DNA of 64,000 bases from Neoscytalidium dimidiatum (GCA_037367355.1 CM074701.1:1178001-1242000), one strand, 5' to 3'. Positions 23,633 through 36,388 are shown, counted from the stretch's first letter. Numbers and translations: made by a program. The notes: generated by a model not told the origin, from the letters alone.

Positions 23633-25543
23633 ATGATGAGTTTCTTCCTCTCTGGCGACCTTTCGACGATACAGTTCTATCTCCTCGTCGCAGCACTCAT
23701 CTGGTGCGTCACCTATGCCGTGCGCACACTTCTCAAGATCGGCTCGCGCCCAGCAAGCCTACCACCCGGCCCGCCCACCGTACCCTTCTGGGGCAACCTA
23801 AAGCAGGTACCTGCAGACCGCGCTCCCTCTCCAATCCTCCAACCCCCCGCTGAACCCGAGCAACAGCTCTCAGGCAACCTCCATCCGAAGCTCATCTACA
23901 CCGAATGGGCGCGGCGGCACGGCCCCGTATACACCGTCATGCACGGCGCGCAGCCGTGGATCGTGGTCAGCGGCGCCGCCGAAGCGAGCGAGATCTTCCA
24001 CAAGCGCGGGCAGCAGACGGGCGGGCGGCCGGTCAACCGCATGGAGCTGGCGCTGTGCAACGGCTTCCAGCCGGGTTTCATGAGCGGGCCCAAGTGGCGC
24101 GTCGCGCGCAAGCTGTGGCACGCCGTGCTCAACGTCGGCGCCGCGCGGCAGTACTATCCGCTGCAGGAACTGGAAGCGAAGCAGCTGCTGGCTGACGTGC
24201 TGAGGGACGGCGGCGACGGCGGCGGAATGGCGTGGCGGACGCATGTCGAGAGGTATGCGGGATCGCTGGCCATGACGATGATGAATGGGCAGCGGGTCAC
24301 GTCTAATGCGGATCCGACTTCGCGCGAAATCGTTGACGACTTGGCGAGGTTCGCGGCGCATGCCATAAGTAGCGCTTGGTTGGAGAGGATCCCGTTCGTA
24401 TGGGACGTGCCGGAGTGGATGGTCCCGGCACGCGTGACGGCGCGGAGGATTGCGGGTATGCATATGGATATGATCATGAGGCATTGGAACACTACGAAGG
24501 AGCGGATAGCTGCAGGCTTGTCTCTTCCTTGCTTCAACAAGATCATCATGGAGAGATTGGAGGATAGTGATCTTGAGGAGCACGTGACAGAGAATGAAGC
24601 TGCGGAGATTGGGGAAGTCTTGGTGACAGCTGCAACAGACACCACAGCGACGAGCTTGATTCATTGGGTTGCAGCTATGGCCATGTTTCCTGAAGTGCAG
24701 AGGAAGGCTCAAGATGGTGCGTATGTACTTTGCGGCTTCCCCTTTCCTTTCCTTCCCATTTATTTTCTTTTTTTTTTTTTGAAAATAAATTAAAGCCCGA
24801 CTGATGTCCTCGATGCAGAGATTGATAGAGTTGTCGGCCCCGACCGCTTGCCTAATGAAGCCGATGATGCTGACCTTCCATATGTCCGACAAATGATTCA
24901 AGAGTAAGTGCGCAGCTGAATCCCGAAGTACGAAGATTTAATAGTACTCATCAAACAGCACAGACTGCATCGTTGGATTACCGCAGTCCCTTTGGGGATG
25001 TACCACGCTACCACGGAGCCCTTTCAATGGGGGCCATATTTGATCCCTCCCGGCACACCCATGATTCTCAATGCCTACGCTATCCATCGCGATCCTTATC
25101 TTTACCCAGACCCCAGATCTTTCAAACCGGAACGTTGGGAAGGCAAGCTTGAGTCCAACACAACGCTGACAGACGAGCGTCTTGGGACCCGCTCCGAACT
25201 TTTCGCCTTCGGAGCTGGCCGGCGCATCTGCCCTGGTCAGCACGTGGCGGAGCGCGGGCTGTTTCTCGCCATCGCGCGCTGGCTGTGGGTATTCAACACG
25301 CGCAAGGCGAAGGATAAGAGTAAAGGGAAAGAGATCGAGATAGATATGGATGATGTTCGCCCAGGATTCGTCAATACGTTGAACGATTTCCCAGTACGAG
25401 TGGAGCCACGGACTGTCGAAAAGGCAAGGTTGGTTGAACAATTGTGGTCGAATGCCAAGGACGAGTTTTTGGACGAGAACTTACAGTGGCGAAAGAGTCC
25501 GGCTGGGGTTGAGCGCGTGATGAACAGAGCCGTGGAGTTTTAG
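23633..25543 (+). CDS. Microsomal cytochrome P450 monooxygenase
   Basis: Exons are 23633-24716, 24819-24903 and 24964-25543 (582 aa). Introns are 102 and 60 nt; the second acceptor is the CAG at 24961-24963, which restores the K-helix. A second ATG follows the first directly. An N-terminal anchor (FYLLVAALIWCVTYAV) precedes LPPGPPTVPFWGN, then a Pro/Gln-rich insertion of about 30 residues before HPKLIYTEWARRHG. The I-helix is VTAATDTTATSL, the K-helix ExxR is ELHR, then FKPERW and heme loop FAFGAGRRICPG with Cys479. All key residues are present, so it should be an active ER-bound monooxygenase. Its layout resembles fungal P450s of aromatic or secondary metabolism (O-methylsterigmatocystin oxidoreductase-like); the substrate is unknown and no backbone synthase is in view. 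Confidence 0.92.
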
Positions 25544-26081
25544 CGGCCGAAGAAATTCCAGGTCTGCCGCTTAATAGACGTTTTGCTGTTTTCATACAGC
25601 ACTCAAGAAATTGATTTGTGAAAGTGCGACACTGTGTGAGATACTGGTACCTGTCGAATCGATGCAACATGCTGGGAAAGATTTGACGTCTTTTTGCACT
25701 TCCGGAACCTTATGGCGTTGATCGGTTCGAAATCGCTATTATTAGATCAGATAGAAAGTGGTACGTGCAATATACGGAGCGGGTTGAACACCCCAGTCTC
25801 TTTGGCCACTAGATGTTCGAACAGGATGAACCACCTTCCGGAGATGGTTAGCGACTCCACCCTGCGAATGGCTTATCCCTGCAGTTTCCCAGAGCTTCTT
25901 CGTATTGACCAAGTCACACTCTCCTTTGCTGGATACGATCCTCGTGTATACCCATCCAACTCATTCGATGGGAAACGAGGCTCGTGAAGAATATACTTGC
26001 TTCGAGCTATATATCAACACGTCAGTCCTCAAGGCGTTTGTTTTCTTCAGCAAACTTCGGCTGCTTGAAATCTCGTAAGTG
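25544..26081. other. Intergenic between P450 and protease
   Basis: About 540 bases: 3' flank of the P450 gene and promoter of the aspartic protease. No further gene seen. Confidence 0.5.
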
Positions 26082-27439
26082 ATGGGGCTCCATTCTAAAG
26101 TGTTTGCAATTCTATTGCCCCTTTTAGTCACGCCGTCAGCGGCTGTGCCGGCAAAGCGTCAGGATGAGAAGCCAATATTCTTCCCGCTGAAGTATCCATA
26201 CAATGGCTACCCAAAAATCTACGCCGATCTCTACTTCGGCACGCCCTCGCAAGGGCCCGTCGAGTCAGTGGTCGATCTCGGCAGCCCGGACTTCTGGGTA
26301 AGTCTACTCTCACGCGACACCGCAGACTGCACTCACAAAATCATCTCCAGGTCTACGGCCCCAATGCGACAATACACTATGGCAGCCCATATCTCGGTGA
26401 AGAAGGGCCCTGCTCCCTGACACCGATACCATTCTACGACCCGGCCAAGTCCAGCACCGCAGGCGGCTTCCAGAACAAGACGCGCGGCTTCGCCTACGGT
26501 GGCAACGGCAAAATACTGAGCAGCCCATATGCCTGGAACGACACATTGGCCTTCAGCCCGGCCAACGGCGCGTCGCTCTTCCCCGTGCTGCCCAACACGC
26601 AGGTCGCCATCGTCGACAAGACGATCATCAAGGTTCGCGCAGACGAGTGCACCGGCGTCCAGCACGACAACAGCATCCTCGGCCTGTCCGAAGCCTCCAG
26701 CTCCACGTCCGGCCCATCCTTCCGGCAGAACCTACTAGACGCGGGCGCGATCGAGTCCTCCACGTTCTCCATGTGGTTCGACGAACCGCCGGCCGGCGCG
26801 AAGGACGACTACCGCGGCACGGTGCTGTTCGGCGCGCTGCCGCCCAAGGGTGACAAATATTCCGGGACGCTGACGCAGGTGCCTCGGCGGCAGCCCGAGT
26901 ACAGCTCCGGGTACTACGTCGACACGCCGAAGTGGTCGGTGAGTGTGGGCGGCGCGGAGAAGAGGGTCATCAAGCCGTACGACGACACGGCCGAGTGTTT
27001 GATCGACTCGGGGTCGGGGCAGGATTACTTGCCGCTGGATCAGGACGACTTCCTCAACGCCACTGGGCTGATCTTGTTCAACTACGGTGTCGCGTACAAC
27101 GGGTCTTGCGACTCCATTCCTAAGTACGCCACGGTGTCGATCGAGTTTGGTGGCGTCGGAAATGGAACGTCTGTCACGATTGATGTGCCGCTGCGGAACT
27201 GGGCGCGAGGAAGCGCAGATTCTTGGAATGATACGACCAAGTGCGGGTTGAGCATGCAATTGGACAATGCCCAGGGCTGCACTCTGGGCTCACCGTTCTT
27301 CTCCAGTGCGTTCGTTGCTATTAATGATGAGTTTGGCCAGATTGGACTGGCGCAGGGTGGCGTGTCGACTGGAGCTTTGGATGGGTACGAGGGTCTGGGA
27401 GAAATCGATATCATCCCTAAGGGCAAGGGCATATTTTGA
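26082..27439 (+). CDS. Secreted pepsin-like aspartic protease (family A1)
   Basis: Exons are 26082-26297 and 26351-27439 (434 aa). The 53-nt intron is phase 0 and lies right after the first active-site loop. A signal peptide (VFAILLPLLVTPSAAVPA) is followed by KR, a possible Kex2-type site. The N-terminal lobe has YADLYFGTPSQGPVESVVDLGSPDFW with the first catalytic Asp at 65. The usual DTGS reads DLGS, and SSDLW reads SPDFW. The second site is LIDSGSGQDYLP with Asp291. The C-terminal lobe includes GCTLGSPFFSSAFVAINDEFGQIGLA as in A1 enzymes. No GPI signal is seen at the end GKGIF. Both Asp are present, but the Thr-to-Leu change removes a conserved hydrogen-bonding residue, so activity may be altered. 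It probably acts on extracellular protein. Confidence 0.88.
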
Positions 27440-29710
27440 GATAGTGATGTAATCGTAGTACAAGGATGACATGACGTAAAGTTTTGACTGTTTTCTTCCA
27501 GTAGATTTTAATTTCAGTGCTCAAGGGGTGAGGGAGCCACGGAGTATCACAAAATTCATACTGTTCAAGTACGCGCTCAGCCATAGGTAAGGCAGCACGA
27601 AGCAAGACGACGAGTGACGCCCCAAAGGCGAAATATGGAAATTGAAACTCAGCGACTTCGGCCCAACGCTTCAACGGATGAACCCTAGCATTATAATTCA
27701 AGAGTAGCACTGGAGGGTGACCCTCTTTAGAACTCCCATCTCTCTATTTTCCCACCAGCGTTGAGAATCCCTTCTGAGTTGTATTCTGTAATATGTGCTC
27801 GTAATTTACTCATTGAAGACCAAGTAGTCATGCATCATAATAAGACTCCAGGTCATCAGCCTTGAATCTAAGGAAAAGAGTCTGGCCTTACTGTGATCCA
27901 ATGAAGCAGGCTCACCTGAGGACTACAATTGAGTGAAGATACCGCGTACGCAGTGGTCGAACTCTCTGGAATGCACGTGACTGCTTGGGCATTCAACGTT
28001 GAACTTAAGATAAGACATTTACTCAACTTGAACCACGCCACGAAGAAATCTCACCGTTGTACCTGACGGATGATGTACTACTGAGTGGGGACTCTTGGAT
28101 CAACCTCAAAGGAGGATAATCATCGGCAGAACCAGGGACAATTAGTGAATTGGCCCGCCGTAAGAGACAGGATATCGAAGTAGTAGAAGTACAGCTCAAG
28201 AATTGCATGCTCGAGGCTTTCCCCCCTGTAGGTGATTAGTTGCGCAGGGTGTATCTTCATCACAACTGAAAATGAAGGTTGTCGATGTAGAGATTGACGG
28301 CAAAATAGCGCAGCAGCTGTTGGGTTAGGGAATAAGTGACGTTGAATTAATCGTAGTCGGCCTCAGATATGTTGAGACAGGTGCATTGCCACTGCTCGCT
28401 GTTGCGATGTCTGGGTTTCGTTGCTGCGCACGTAGTAGACGGAATTGGAAGTGTCGCGAGGCGCGCCGAAAAGGCACACACATCATACTAGACACGTAAT
28501 CACCATTAAAAACACTGGCATTGCAAACGGCAGCGCGTATATGGAGAGAAACTTCGTCTTGGTGCAAATACTTGATGGGAGCGCGGGCGTTCACGTCCAT
28601 ATGACTGTTATGACTGCCTATGAGATAGCCCGGCGGCTGCAATATTTTTTACCGTTGGTATCGTATGGCCGCATTGTCGCATCATCGGTTACTTCAGCGG
28701 ACTATTACAGCGCGATAGTGGTCCTACGCTGCGAATTTGGTATGGAGAATGGAATAGAAGCCATTTTATTGAATGGAAAGCGCCGATGGAATCGGATTTA
28801 GTCAATTGAAGCATCGGCGTTTTGCATCGTTCGCGAGGTTGATGCGACTGGATGCGACGCTCAGCGCGTATAATTTTTACATGATAGCCACCTACCTCCG
28901 CTCCTTCCGGCAGGGAGCGAGGCAGCCTTAGCACCGGCAAAAGCCAGCGCCTCGAGGAAAAGAATAGGCCTAAGCAATTGCCGACGACATCCAAGCTCGC
29001 GCGCGGCGGCAAAAGCGCCCTCAAGCCTCCAGCCAAGCCGGGCGGTCGCGGACACCACCAAGGCTTGGAACATCTTCTTTCCGGCAGAGGCGGCCACACG
29101 CGAAAAAGGCGACAATAAATCATTTGCTGAGTGAGTCGGAGAAAGCAGTCGGATAAGCTGTTAAGGTGGTGGATGGCGCATGTCGTGATCGGGTCGGGAA
29201 TGTCGTGATCGCGGCACGGCAGGGGAACACCACCACCAAGCATCCGCCAACACCAATCACAAGCCTTGGACGGTGCTTACCCACTCGCCGCACCGTCATA
29301 TTCCAAGCCCAAACTCTTGGATCCCAGTCGGCCGACGCCTGCAACGCCGCGGAGAGCGGCAGCCTCGTTGCTCTAAACGTATCCACCGGCTGCGAACCCA
29401 GTTCCCGACATGTCGGGATCGCAGCGAGGTTGCAGTGCAACCAGGCAGCTCGTGGCCTTCGGTCGGCTCGTTGTCGGGGGCATTGATGCTGTAGGAAGAG
29501 CCTCCACCAGCCTGAGCGCAGACGCGGCCGTGGCAAGCACGCCATCAACAACTTGACGAAATGGGAGCGACAAGTCCGCGTTTCTTTCCGAATTTTCCTG
29601 TCGTGATCGCTTTCTTCTCCTCTTAACTGCCACTGTGTGCTGCAGGAGTGCTCGAGGCCCCAATCGTCAGCTTCCCTCCACGGTAGCTAGCAACGGTACC
29701 AGCAGCAACC
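27440..29710. other. Long intergenic region / MFS promoter
   Basis: No supported gene. A 118-codon plus frame (28445-28801) lacks an ATG start and family features. From 28850 to 29700 the sequence is GC-rich with repeated CGGC and GGCGG-like motifs and ends at the ATG of the transporter, so it is likely its promoter. Specific factor sites cannot be assigned. Confidence 0.45.
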
Positions 29711-31821
29711 ATGGCCGCAACCGAGGACAAGCAGCCTGTGTACGACATCGAATCTGCCGTGGCTTCGGGCGGATCCTCTACCAGCGACTCGGCCCTGGAC
29801 GACAGCTACGAGGTCTACAAGAAAAACAAGGGCCTGCAGTACGACGAGGCCGAGGCGAAGCGCGTCCTCCGCAAGATCGACTTCCGCATCGTGCCCGTCC
29901 TCTTCGTCACGTACATGCTGCAGTACCTCGACAAGGTCAGTGGATGCCGCTAGTTTCGTCCCACCTGGCTGGTGTTGTAAATACGCACGGGGGAATAAGC
30001 TGACCAGCTCGAGCAGAACGGTATCAATTACGCCAGTGTTTACGGATTTAAAGAAGGCACCCATATCAACGGCAGCCAGTACTCGTGGCTCGGTACGAAT
30101 TTCCCGCTCTTATCATTTTCCAGATCACCTCGTGCTACTTTCTGTGCATTCTGCATATCTCTACCGTTGTGCTGACCCCTCTTCAGGTTCCATATTTTAC
30201 TTCGGCTATCTTGCCACACAGTACCCCTCCGGGTACCTCATGCAGCGGTATGCAGAGCTTCCACTGGTCCAGGCTCCACACGGCACGCGCGTACTGATCG
30301 AAAAACACAGGTTCCCCATCGCCAAGTTCCTGAGTCTGACCACGATCGGTGAGACACTTCTCCACCAAAAGTCCCTTGTCGACCGGGCGATACTGACTCC
30401 TCACTTTCCGTCCAGCATGGGGCATCGTCCTGATCACCACGCCAGCATGCCACAACTTTGGCGGTATAGCGGTGAACCGCTTCCTGTTGGGTGCCCTTGA
30501 GGCGGCCGTCAATCCCGGTTCGCAGAACCCACGCCCGGCGCTCCCCAAATTAACCTACTAACTCAAGGCGGCAGGATTCGTCTTGATGATGGGCATGTGG
30601 TACACCTCGGCGGAGCAACCCCTGCGTCTGGAGGCCTACTACTGTACGGAGAAACCCCCAATTCTCAAGTCCTTCTTGCATCGTGGAAGCGTCCAGACCG
30701 TGCTAACCGCGCATCCCGCATAGGCACGAACGGCATCGCTACCATGTTCGGCGGGTGAGTTTGCAATCCCATCAGCCAACCACGCTCCCTTCGTCCCTCC
30801 CACCCCAACAAAGCCCCACTGACTCCGCCTCTGCAGTCTTATCGGCTACGCCGTCGGCCACATCACATCGGGCAGCTTGGCGCGATGGATGTACGTGTTC
30901 ATCATCTTCGGCGCGTGCAGCATCGCATGGGGCATCGTGTCGCTGATCGTGCTGCCGGACCTGCCGTCGACGGCCAAGTTCCTGACGGAGCGCGAGCGGG
31001 CGGTGGCGGTCGAGCGCGTGGCGGGCAACCGGCAGGGCGTCAAGAACGCGCACTTCAAGCGGGAGCAGGCGGTGCAGTTCCTGCGCGACCCCAAGACGTG
31101 GATCCTGTTCGTGCTGTCGGTCGGGGCGCAGGTGCCCAACAGCGCGCTCACGTCCTTCACGTCGCTGATCGTCAAGGGCTTCGGCTTCGACACGCTCGGC
31201 ACCCAGTACCTGCAGATCCCCGGCGGCTTCGTCCAGTTCGCCGCGCTGCTGGCCGGCGGCTTCATCTGCACCTACTGGCCCAACAGCCGCTGCATCACCA
31301 TGATCGTGGCCAACACCATCTGCATCATCGGCGCCGCGCTGCTGGTCGGCCTGCCCGACAGCAACAAGTGGGGCCGTCTGGTCGCGCTGTGGTTGTGCTA
31401 CTTCCAGGGCCTGGGCTTCTCGATGAGCTTGACCATGATCAGCTCGAACATCAGCGGCTACACCAAGAAGCAGCTGACGGGCGCCATGATCTTCACCGGC
31501 TACTGCGTCGGCAACATCATCGGTCCGCAGACGTTCAAGGACAGCGAGGCGCCTGGGTACCACTCCGCGTACATTGCGTAAGTTCTTCCTCCCGGCATTC
31601 GTTGGAGCTTTGGAGTGCTGACACGATGCAGCATGTTGGTCGGCTATATCGTCAAGCTCGGCGCCGTCATCGTCCTGTACATTTACATGTGGAGCGTCAA
31701 CAAGAAGCGCGACCGCGAGCAGGCCGGCATGTCACCCGAGGAGCTGGAGAGGAAGGCTGTCGAGGCGGGCATGCGTGATATGACCGAGCTCGAGAACAAG
31801 GGATTCCGGTACATCCTGTAA
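29711..31821 (+). CDS. MFS transporter, Dal5/allantoate permease (anion:cation symporter) type
   Basis: Nine exons: 29711-29935, 30017-30092, 30187-30247, 30311-30348, 30416-30517, 30575-30643, 30724-30754, 30837-31577 and 31632-31821 (510 aa). All eight introns are GT-AG, 54-94 nt. Splicing restores DKNGINYASVYGFKEG, the loop after helix 1 typical of the ACS family, then SIFYFGYLATQYPSGYLMQRFP, NRFLLGALEAAVNPGF and MGMWYTSAEQPLR (family motif WYxxxEQxLR). About twelve membrane helices are visible. The N-terminal 60 residues and the C-terminal tail (KKRDREQAGMSPEEL) are cytosolic. Substrates of this family are organic anions such as allantoate, nicotinate, pantothenate or tartrate; none can be chosen here. 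Some exons are very short (31 and 38 nt). It looks intact and sits in the plasma membrane. Confidence 0.92.
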
Positions 31822-33580
31822 TGTGAGAAAAGCCAGATTGAGGAAGGAAAAAAAAGTTAAAGTAAAAGAGACGAATGAGCATGTAGATACGACACCCAAA
31901 AAAAGTTGTACAAAATTGGGAAATGGATTCCGAAGGCCTGAGGAACACGTGCAATCCGCAGAGTGTTGTGATATCGTTCGTGTACTTCAACTGAGGGTTG
32001 AGACTGGCCGTCTTCCATGGTAGACCTGAACGACTAGACAGCGCATCAACCGGGAGCCGGGTCCTTCTATACATAACCATAACCTCCTCCTCACCAGCCC
32101 TACGGACGCCCTAACGAGATGCAAGCCCCACGAGAGACACCCTAAATACGCAAGAGGAAGGAGAGTTACACTAGCCACCATCACGTCAGTCCGGTAGTGT
32201 ACCACCTCAGACGGATTGCCGCAGCCACACCAGATAGCCGCGAGCGCTAGAGTGCGGGAACAAGGAAGAGATGCAGCCAAGAAGAAGGGTGCAGATGCTT
32301 CAGGCACGCAATCTGGGTAAGTTCAGACATGACGCGAGGACACCTGGCGTCTCCATGCCATGTACATACAATAAAGCCGAGGAAGAAGATGCCTGGAACT
32401 GACACACACCGTAGACCGATAGGAAAGCGTCGGGTAGGAATGTAGCGAGAAAGACGCACGCAGCGAGGCTACAACCACGAAAACGAGGGATCAACAAGAG
32501 TCGCATTTCGAAGCAGAGACAAGCCCAATGATGATCCCCCAGATCTCACACAACAGCCGCCTGCCCGCAGAGCAAAATTGCTGCAAGTAATAAAGTCGTC
32601 TTCCATCCAACCGGGAGCCGCGGGGTTGGGAGGGCTGAGACGGGGGGAGGAAGGATGAGCCAACTAGAGTGCGGCTCGCGTCACGGCCGCCAACTCGCAC
32701 GCAATCGCGGACACTTCAGCACAGGCACCGCCTCCGGGGTAAAGCCAAAGGGAATCCAACGCCCAGGAAGCCGTGGCCACCCCTTACAGAGATAGCTGAT
32801 GTTCCAAGAAAGCGTCCGTATGTCGCAATCTGACCCTAGTAGCAGTTCCCCCAAAGCTCCGCCAACAAATAAGAGTAACAAAGCCCCAATCCCGCCGCCA
32901 CCCACACACCCTTTCCACCCTATTTCGCGTGCTTTCTCGATGCGCACGACACATGTACCCACATACATGCGCTCCAAAGTCAATCGAACATCTTCCTCCC
33001 AGCCTTCCGTCCCACACGCGACCGACCAAGCTTCCCCCGCCGAGAAGAAGAGAAGCTTCTTCGCTCCAGCCCAAAAGCGACCAATAAGAAACAGAGGCCC
33101 AACCGAACCATAACGCCGTATCCCCAGTAATCCCGATCGTCAATAATTTGCTGATGCTGCTGCTTCTGTCGCTCCTTGCTGCCTTGCCACTACTCTCTCT
33201 GCCCTCTCTGACTCTGACTGACATGTCTTCTCGCGCTCTTCTCACCCGCCAAAATAAGAGTAACGTCCGCGTCCCCATAGTCTCCACCAGAGGCACTTTC
33301 GCTTGCGGACCCGACTCCCCGCTGACGCCCTCGTCGTTTCGCTTCTCTCCGTCGGCCGGGAGCCCCCGATGCTGCATTCCTATTACGAGACAATAATCCT
33401 ATCCGAAGAAGAACGACGAACTGTCGATCCATCCCACGCCGTACGCAACCTGCCCTGTCTTGGGTCTCTATTGTCTAGTAGAGGGAGGGGTGACACAACA
33501 TAATACTCATAACGGTGTTGGTGGAATGGTAGATGATGGGTATCAAGATGAAAGAAGAACTTGGATGACGCGGGCGACGC
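31822..33580. other. Convergent intergenic region
   Basis: This lies between two converging genes (stops at 31821 plus and 33581 minus). A 104-codon ATG frame at 32799-33113 (plus) is Ser/Pro/Lys-rich and without a domain, probably accidental or within a 3' untranslated region. Otherwise nothing. Confidence 0.45.
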
Positions 33581-35255
33581 TCAGAAGTTGTACCGGTTAC
33601 ACCTGGCAACGCGCCTGGTGATGTCGCGAGCGGCCAAACGCATCTGCAGCTGGCCCTCGTTGTACTCCTTCTTCAGCTCCAGCATCTCGCGCTTCTTCGT
33701 CTCGATGATGCGCTTGATACGCTCCAGCTCCTCGTTTTGGCGTGGTGCATCTGCGCGGCAGTTAGCCACGTACGGCGAGTGGTCGACAGCCCACTTCTCG
33801 TAGCGCATCCAGTTCTTCTCATCCACTGCCATCGACGAGCCGTGCAGCAGGTCCGTCGACCAGTACGCGCAGCCGCCGCCCGTTGCCAGCAGAGCCTGGG
33901 ACAGCTGGCCCATCACCAGATCTGCCATGACGGCCTGTTGCGCCTCGAAGATCAGGTAGATGGGGAACTGCTTGGAACGGTAGCGCCCCGGGAATAGGAC
34001 ACCGCACATTGCCTCGACCAGGTTCATGAGGAAGCGCGCCGCCGTGTGCTGCTCATTGGCTGCCAACCGCGCCTCGTAGTTGACAGTGTAGGCCACATCG
34101 ACGAGAGGGAAGCGCAGCGGCTCTTGCCAATCCGAAGATGGGATTTTATCGAGACGGGCATGCAGCTTCTGGCAGAACATCTCCAATTCGGCCAGCCGTG
34201 CCTCACTGGGCGGCCCATACGGATTCGACAGTGATGCTAAATACTTTCGGCGTCCGGCCTTGGACAAGTTTTCGTTCCAGCCCTCAGGTTGCTTGTACTG
34301 GTCGACCTGCACAGCGAGACTCCACTCGCCTGTCCGTGCGTATCGCCTCAAGCCCTCGATCACGTCGAATAGCTCAGCAGGAGTGGGAGACTGGTTCAGC
34401 TCGTCGACGAGGACACGCTGGTAGATGCAGGGTTGGTTCTCCGCCTGGGCACGCAGGCGGTCGAGGGCTTGTCCGGTAGCCACGTCATGCTCAGCATCCC
34501 AGGCTAGGTTGCCGTCGAGCAGGGCATGGAGCACGCAGTTCTCGGTGCTGGCAAGGATGTCGTAGCATATCTTGCGGACCGACGAATACTTGGAGCCAAC
34601 TAACGAGTCACAGGCCTTCTGGATGTCGCGAAGCAGCACGTCGATAAGCTGGTTGTAGCCCAGCTTCAGCGCATTGACATGCTCCTCTCGCGACTTGTCA
34701 CGTGGCTGAATGCGATCAACCTGGAGCGGCTCCTGTGGCCGCGCTTCTTCCGGGTTACTGGATGCTGTGCTGTTGCTGACGACGTAGCGCACACTGCTTG
34801 CTTGCAGCTCTTCATCTTCTTCCTGCTCAATCTCCTGCAGGCGGGCCTCATCATGCTCGGGGCTCAAGCGCATGCTGTGCTCCAGCGTGTGGCATGTTAG
34901 GACTGACATTGGTCAGCAGGACTTCTCACGACGAGGGAAAAAAATTCGAAACGGCGATGCCAAGAAATGTGGTGAAAGAAAAAATTGGAATTGATTTGGA
35001 CTAGATGGGAAGATGGAGTCGTGGTGTTGAAGCCGGGCGGGCACCGGGGGTGCTGGGCGCACCCGACGTCACGACAGGGCGGGGGCAGCGTGTCGTGGCC
35101 GGGTGGGCTGGTGGTGGATACGTACCGTGAGCCTCATCGTCGTCGAAATGGGCGGGCTCCAGGCGGATGCGCTTGGCGGACGAGTCGGACTGCACCGAGG
35201 CAGAGCTGGCCAGCGACTCGAAGGAGCGCTGGCGTGAGGAGGATGAGGAGGCCAT
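33581..35255 (-). CDS. Conserved-looking fungal protein of unknown function with C-terminal coiled coil
   Basis: Exon 1 is 35255-35126 and exon 2 is 34902-33581 (483 aa), separated by a 223-nt intron (donor GTACGT, acceptor GTCAG). The start ATG at 35255 opens a Ser-rich segment (MASSSSSRQRSFESLASSAS). The body is helical and soluble, with a GPPSEARLAELEMFCQKLHARLDKIP region and a CAYWSTDLLHGSSMAVDEKNW stretch. The last 50 residues (NEELERIKRIIETKKREMLE...) form a strong coiled coil. No enzyme motif, signal peptide or membrane segment is seen. I do not recognise the family. Even codon use and a single long exon support a real gene. A tetranucleotide repeat lies about 30 bases upstream of the start codon, in the likely 5' untranslated region. 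Confidence 0.72.
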
Positions 35256-35286
35256 GGCTGGAGTGCGGCTGGAGGGTGCGGTGGGC

Positions 35287-35313
35287 GAGTGAGTGAGTGA
35301 GTGAGTGAGTGAG
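35287..35313. repeat. GAGT tetranucleotide repeat
   Basis: About six GAGT units (ACTC on the minus strand), 32 bases upstream of the start codon of the leftward gene at 35255. Confidence 0.9.
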
Positions 35314-35492
35314 GGAGGGGAATTAATGGGAGGCGGCCTGAGCCGAAGCGTGGGTCGGCTGTCGGTCGTGCAGACAGGCAGGAGGAGGGCGGAGGGCGGA
35401 GCGCAGAGCGCGGGTGGTGCTGGATTGGGATGCCAACGGCCGGCGCAGGCAGGCAATAGCAAACACAGATAGTAGTAGCAGCCGGTAGGCAA

Positions 35493-35510
35493 ATGTATGT
35501 ATGTATGTAT
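35493..35510. repeat. ATGT tetranucleotide repeat
   Basis: Four ATGT units in the upstream region of the leftward gene. Confidence 0.85.
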
Positions 35511-36344
35511 TCGACAGGTGAGCGAACCTGAGGCAGCGTGCGCGTGGGTTGGGATACTTGAGGAGCTGGCGGACTGGCCCGATTGGGGAGGGCAGCGCCA
35601 GTGCAGGGCCGGTGCAGCGGCGTGCAAAGTGCAGGGAGCAGGCCCCCCCGGGCAGAGGTGGAGGCAGAGAGAGGCACGGAGGCTTGAAGTGCGTAAGCCG
35701 GTGGCCAGGGCTCACTCGTCGAGGAAAGTGCCACCCGCCAGTCGCGCGAGTCAGCCTGTTTCACGCCCACGCGCCGCCCCAGGGCACCCTTCCCGCTGCG
35801 CCTACTGTGTGCATACACAGTACATAGTACGGCCATGCTGGGCACTCCACTGCCACCGCCGCGCTGCATCCACACACCCTCGACATCGCTGCCCGTTGCG
35901 TGTGACCGGTGTGGTGCCCTCACGCCGCCGCGGACTGAACAGCTGCTGCTCCCCTCGCCGTCGCCAGCTTCGCACAGCTCCTCCACATCCCTCTGTGCCT
36001 CCGCCGCCGCTGGCCGCCGCATTTCTCCACTGCGCGATAAGACGCACCAATGCCGCCCCCGGCCCGGTTGCGGTGAAGCGATTGGCGCGCAAGGGATGCC
36101 CTGCTGATCCAACATCCATCCTGGGGCCACCGCACCGCGGCCTGGCGGGAGACGGAGACAGCGCGGGAGCATCCATCTGAACACTATCGCCATCTGCCGC
36201 CGCCGCCGCCGCTTGGCCCAGCCTGCACTGTTGTCGCCATGCTGTGGCGCTTGCCTGGCGGGAGAGCCGCACCGGGCTGCGCTGTGCTGGTGGGAGGCCT
36301 GGCAGCCGCGTGAAGCGAGCTGGAATCGCCCTGGCCTGCGCGGG

Positions 36345-36388
36345 CCTCAAGCCTCAAGCCTCAAGCTTCGAGCCTCAAGCTTCGAGCC
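36345..36388. repeat. CAAGCCT/CAAGCTTCGAGCCT tandem repeat
   Basis: Three copies of a CAAGCCT-like heptamer followed by two copies of a 14-base variant (CAAGCTTCGAGCCT), together about 44 bases. Confidence 0.75.

Noticed and set aside
28445..28801. 118-codon plus frame
   Set aside because: No ATG start, no domain and no splice partner.
9493..31821. A secondary-metabolite cluster formed by the reductase, P450 and MFS genes
   Set aside because: They are spread over 20 kb among unrelated housekeeping genes and no polyketide, peptide or terpene synthase is present.
35069..36193. 374-codon minus frame
   Set aside because: Lies in a very GC-rich stretch with simple repeats, overlaps the first exon and intron of the gene at 33581-35255, and shows no domain; open by composition.
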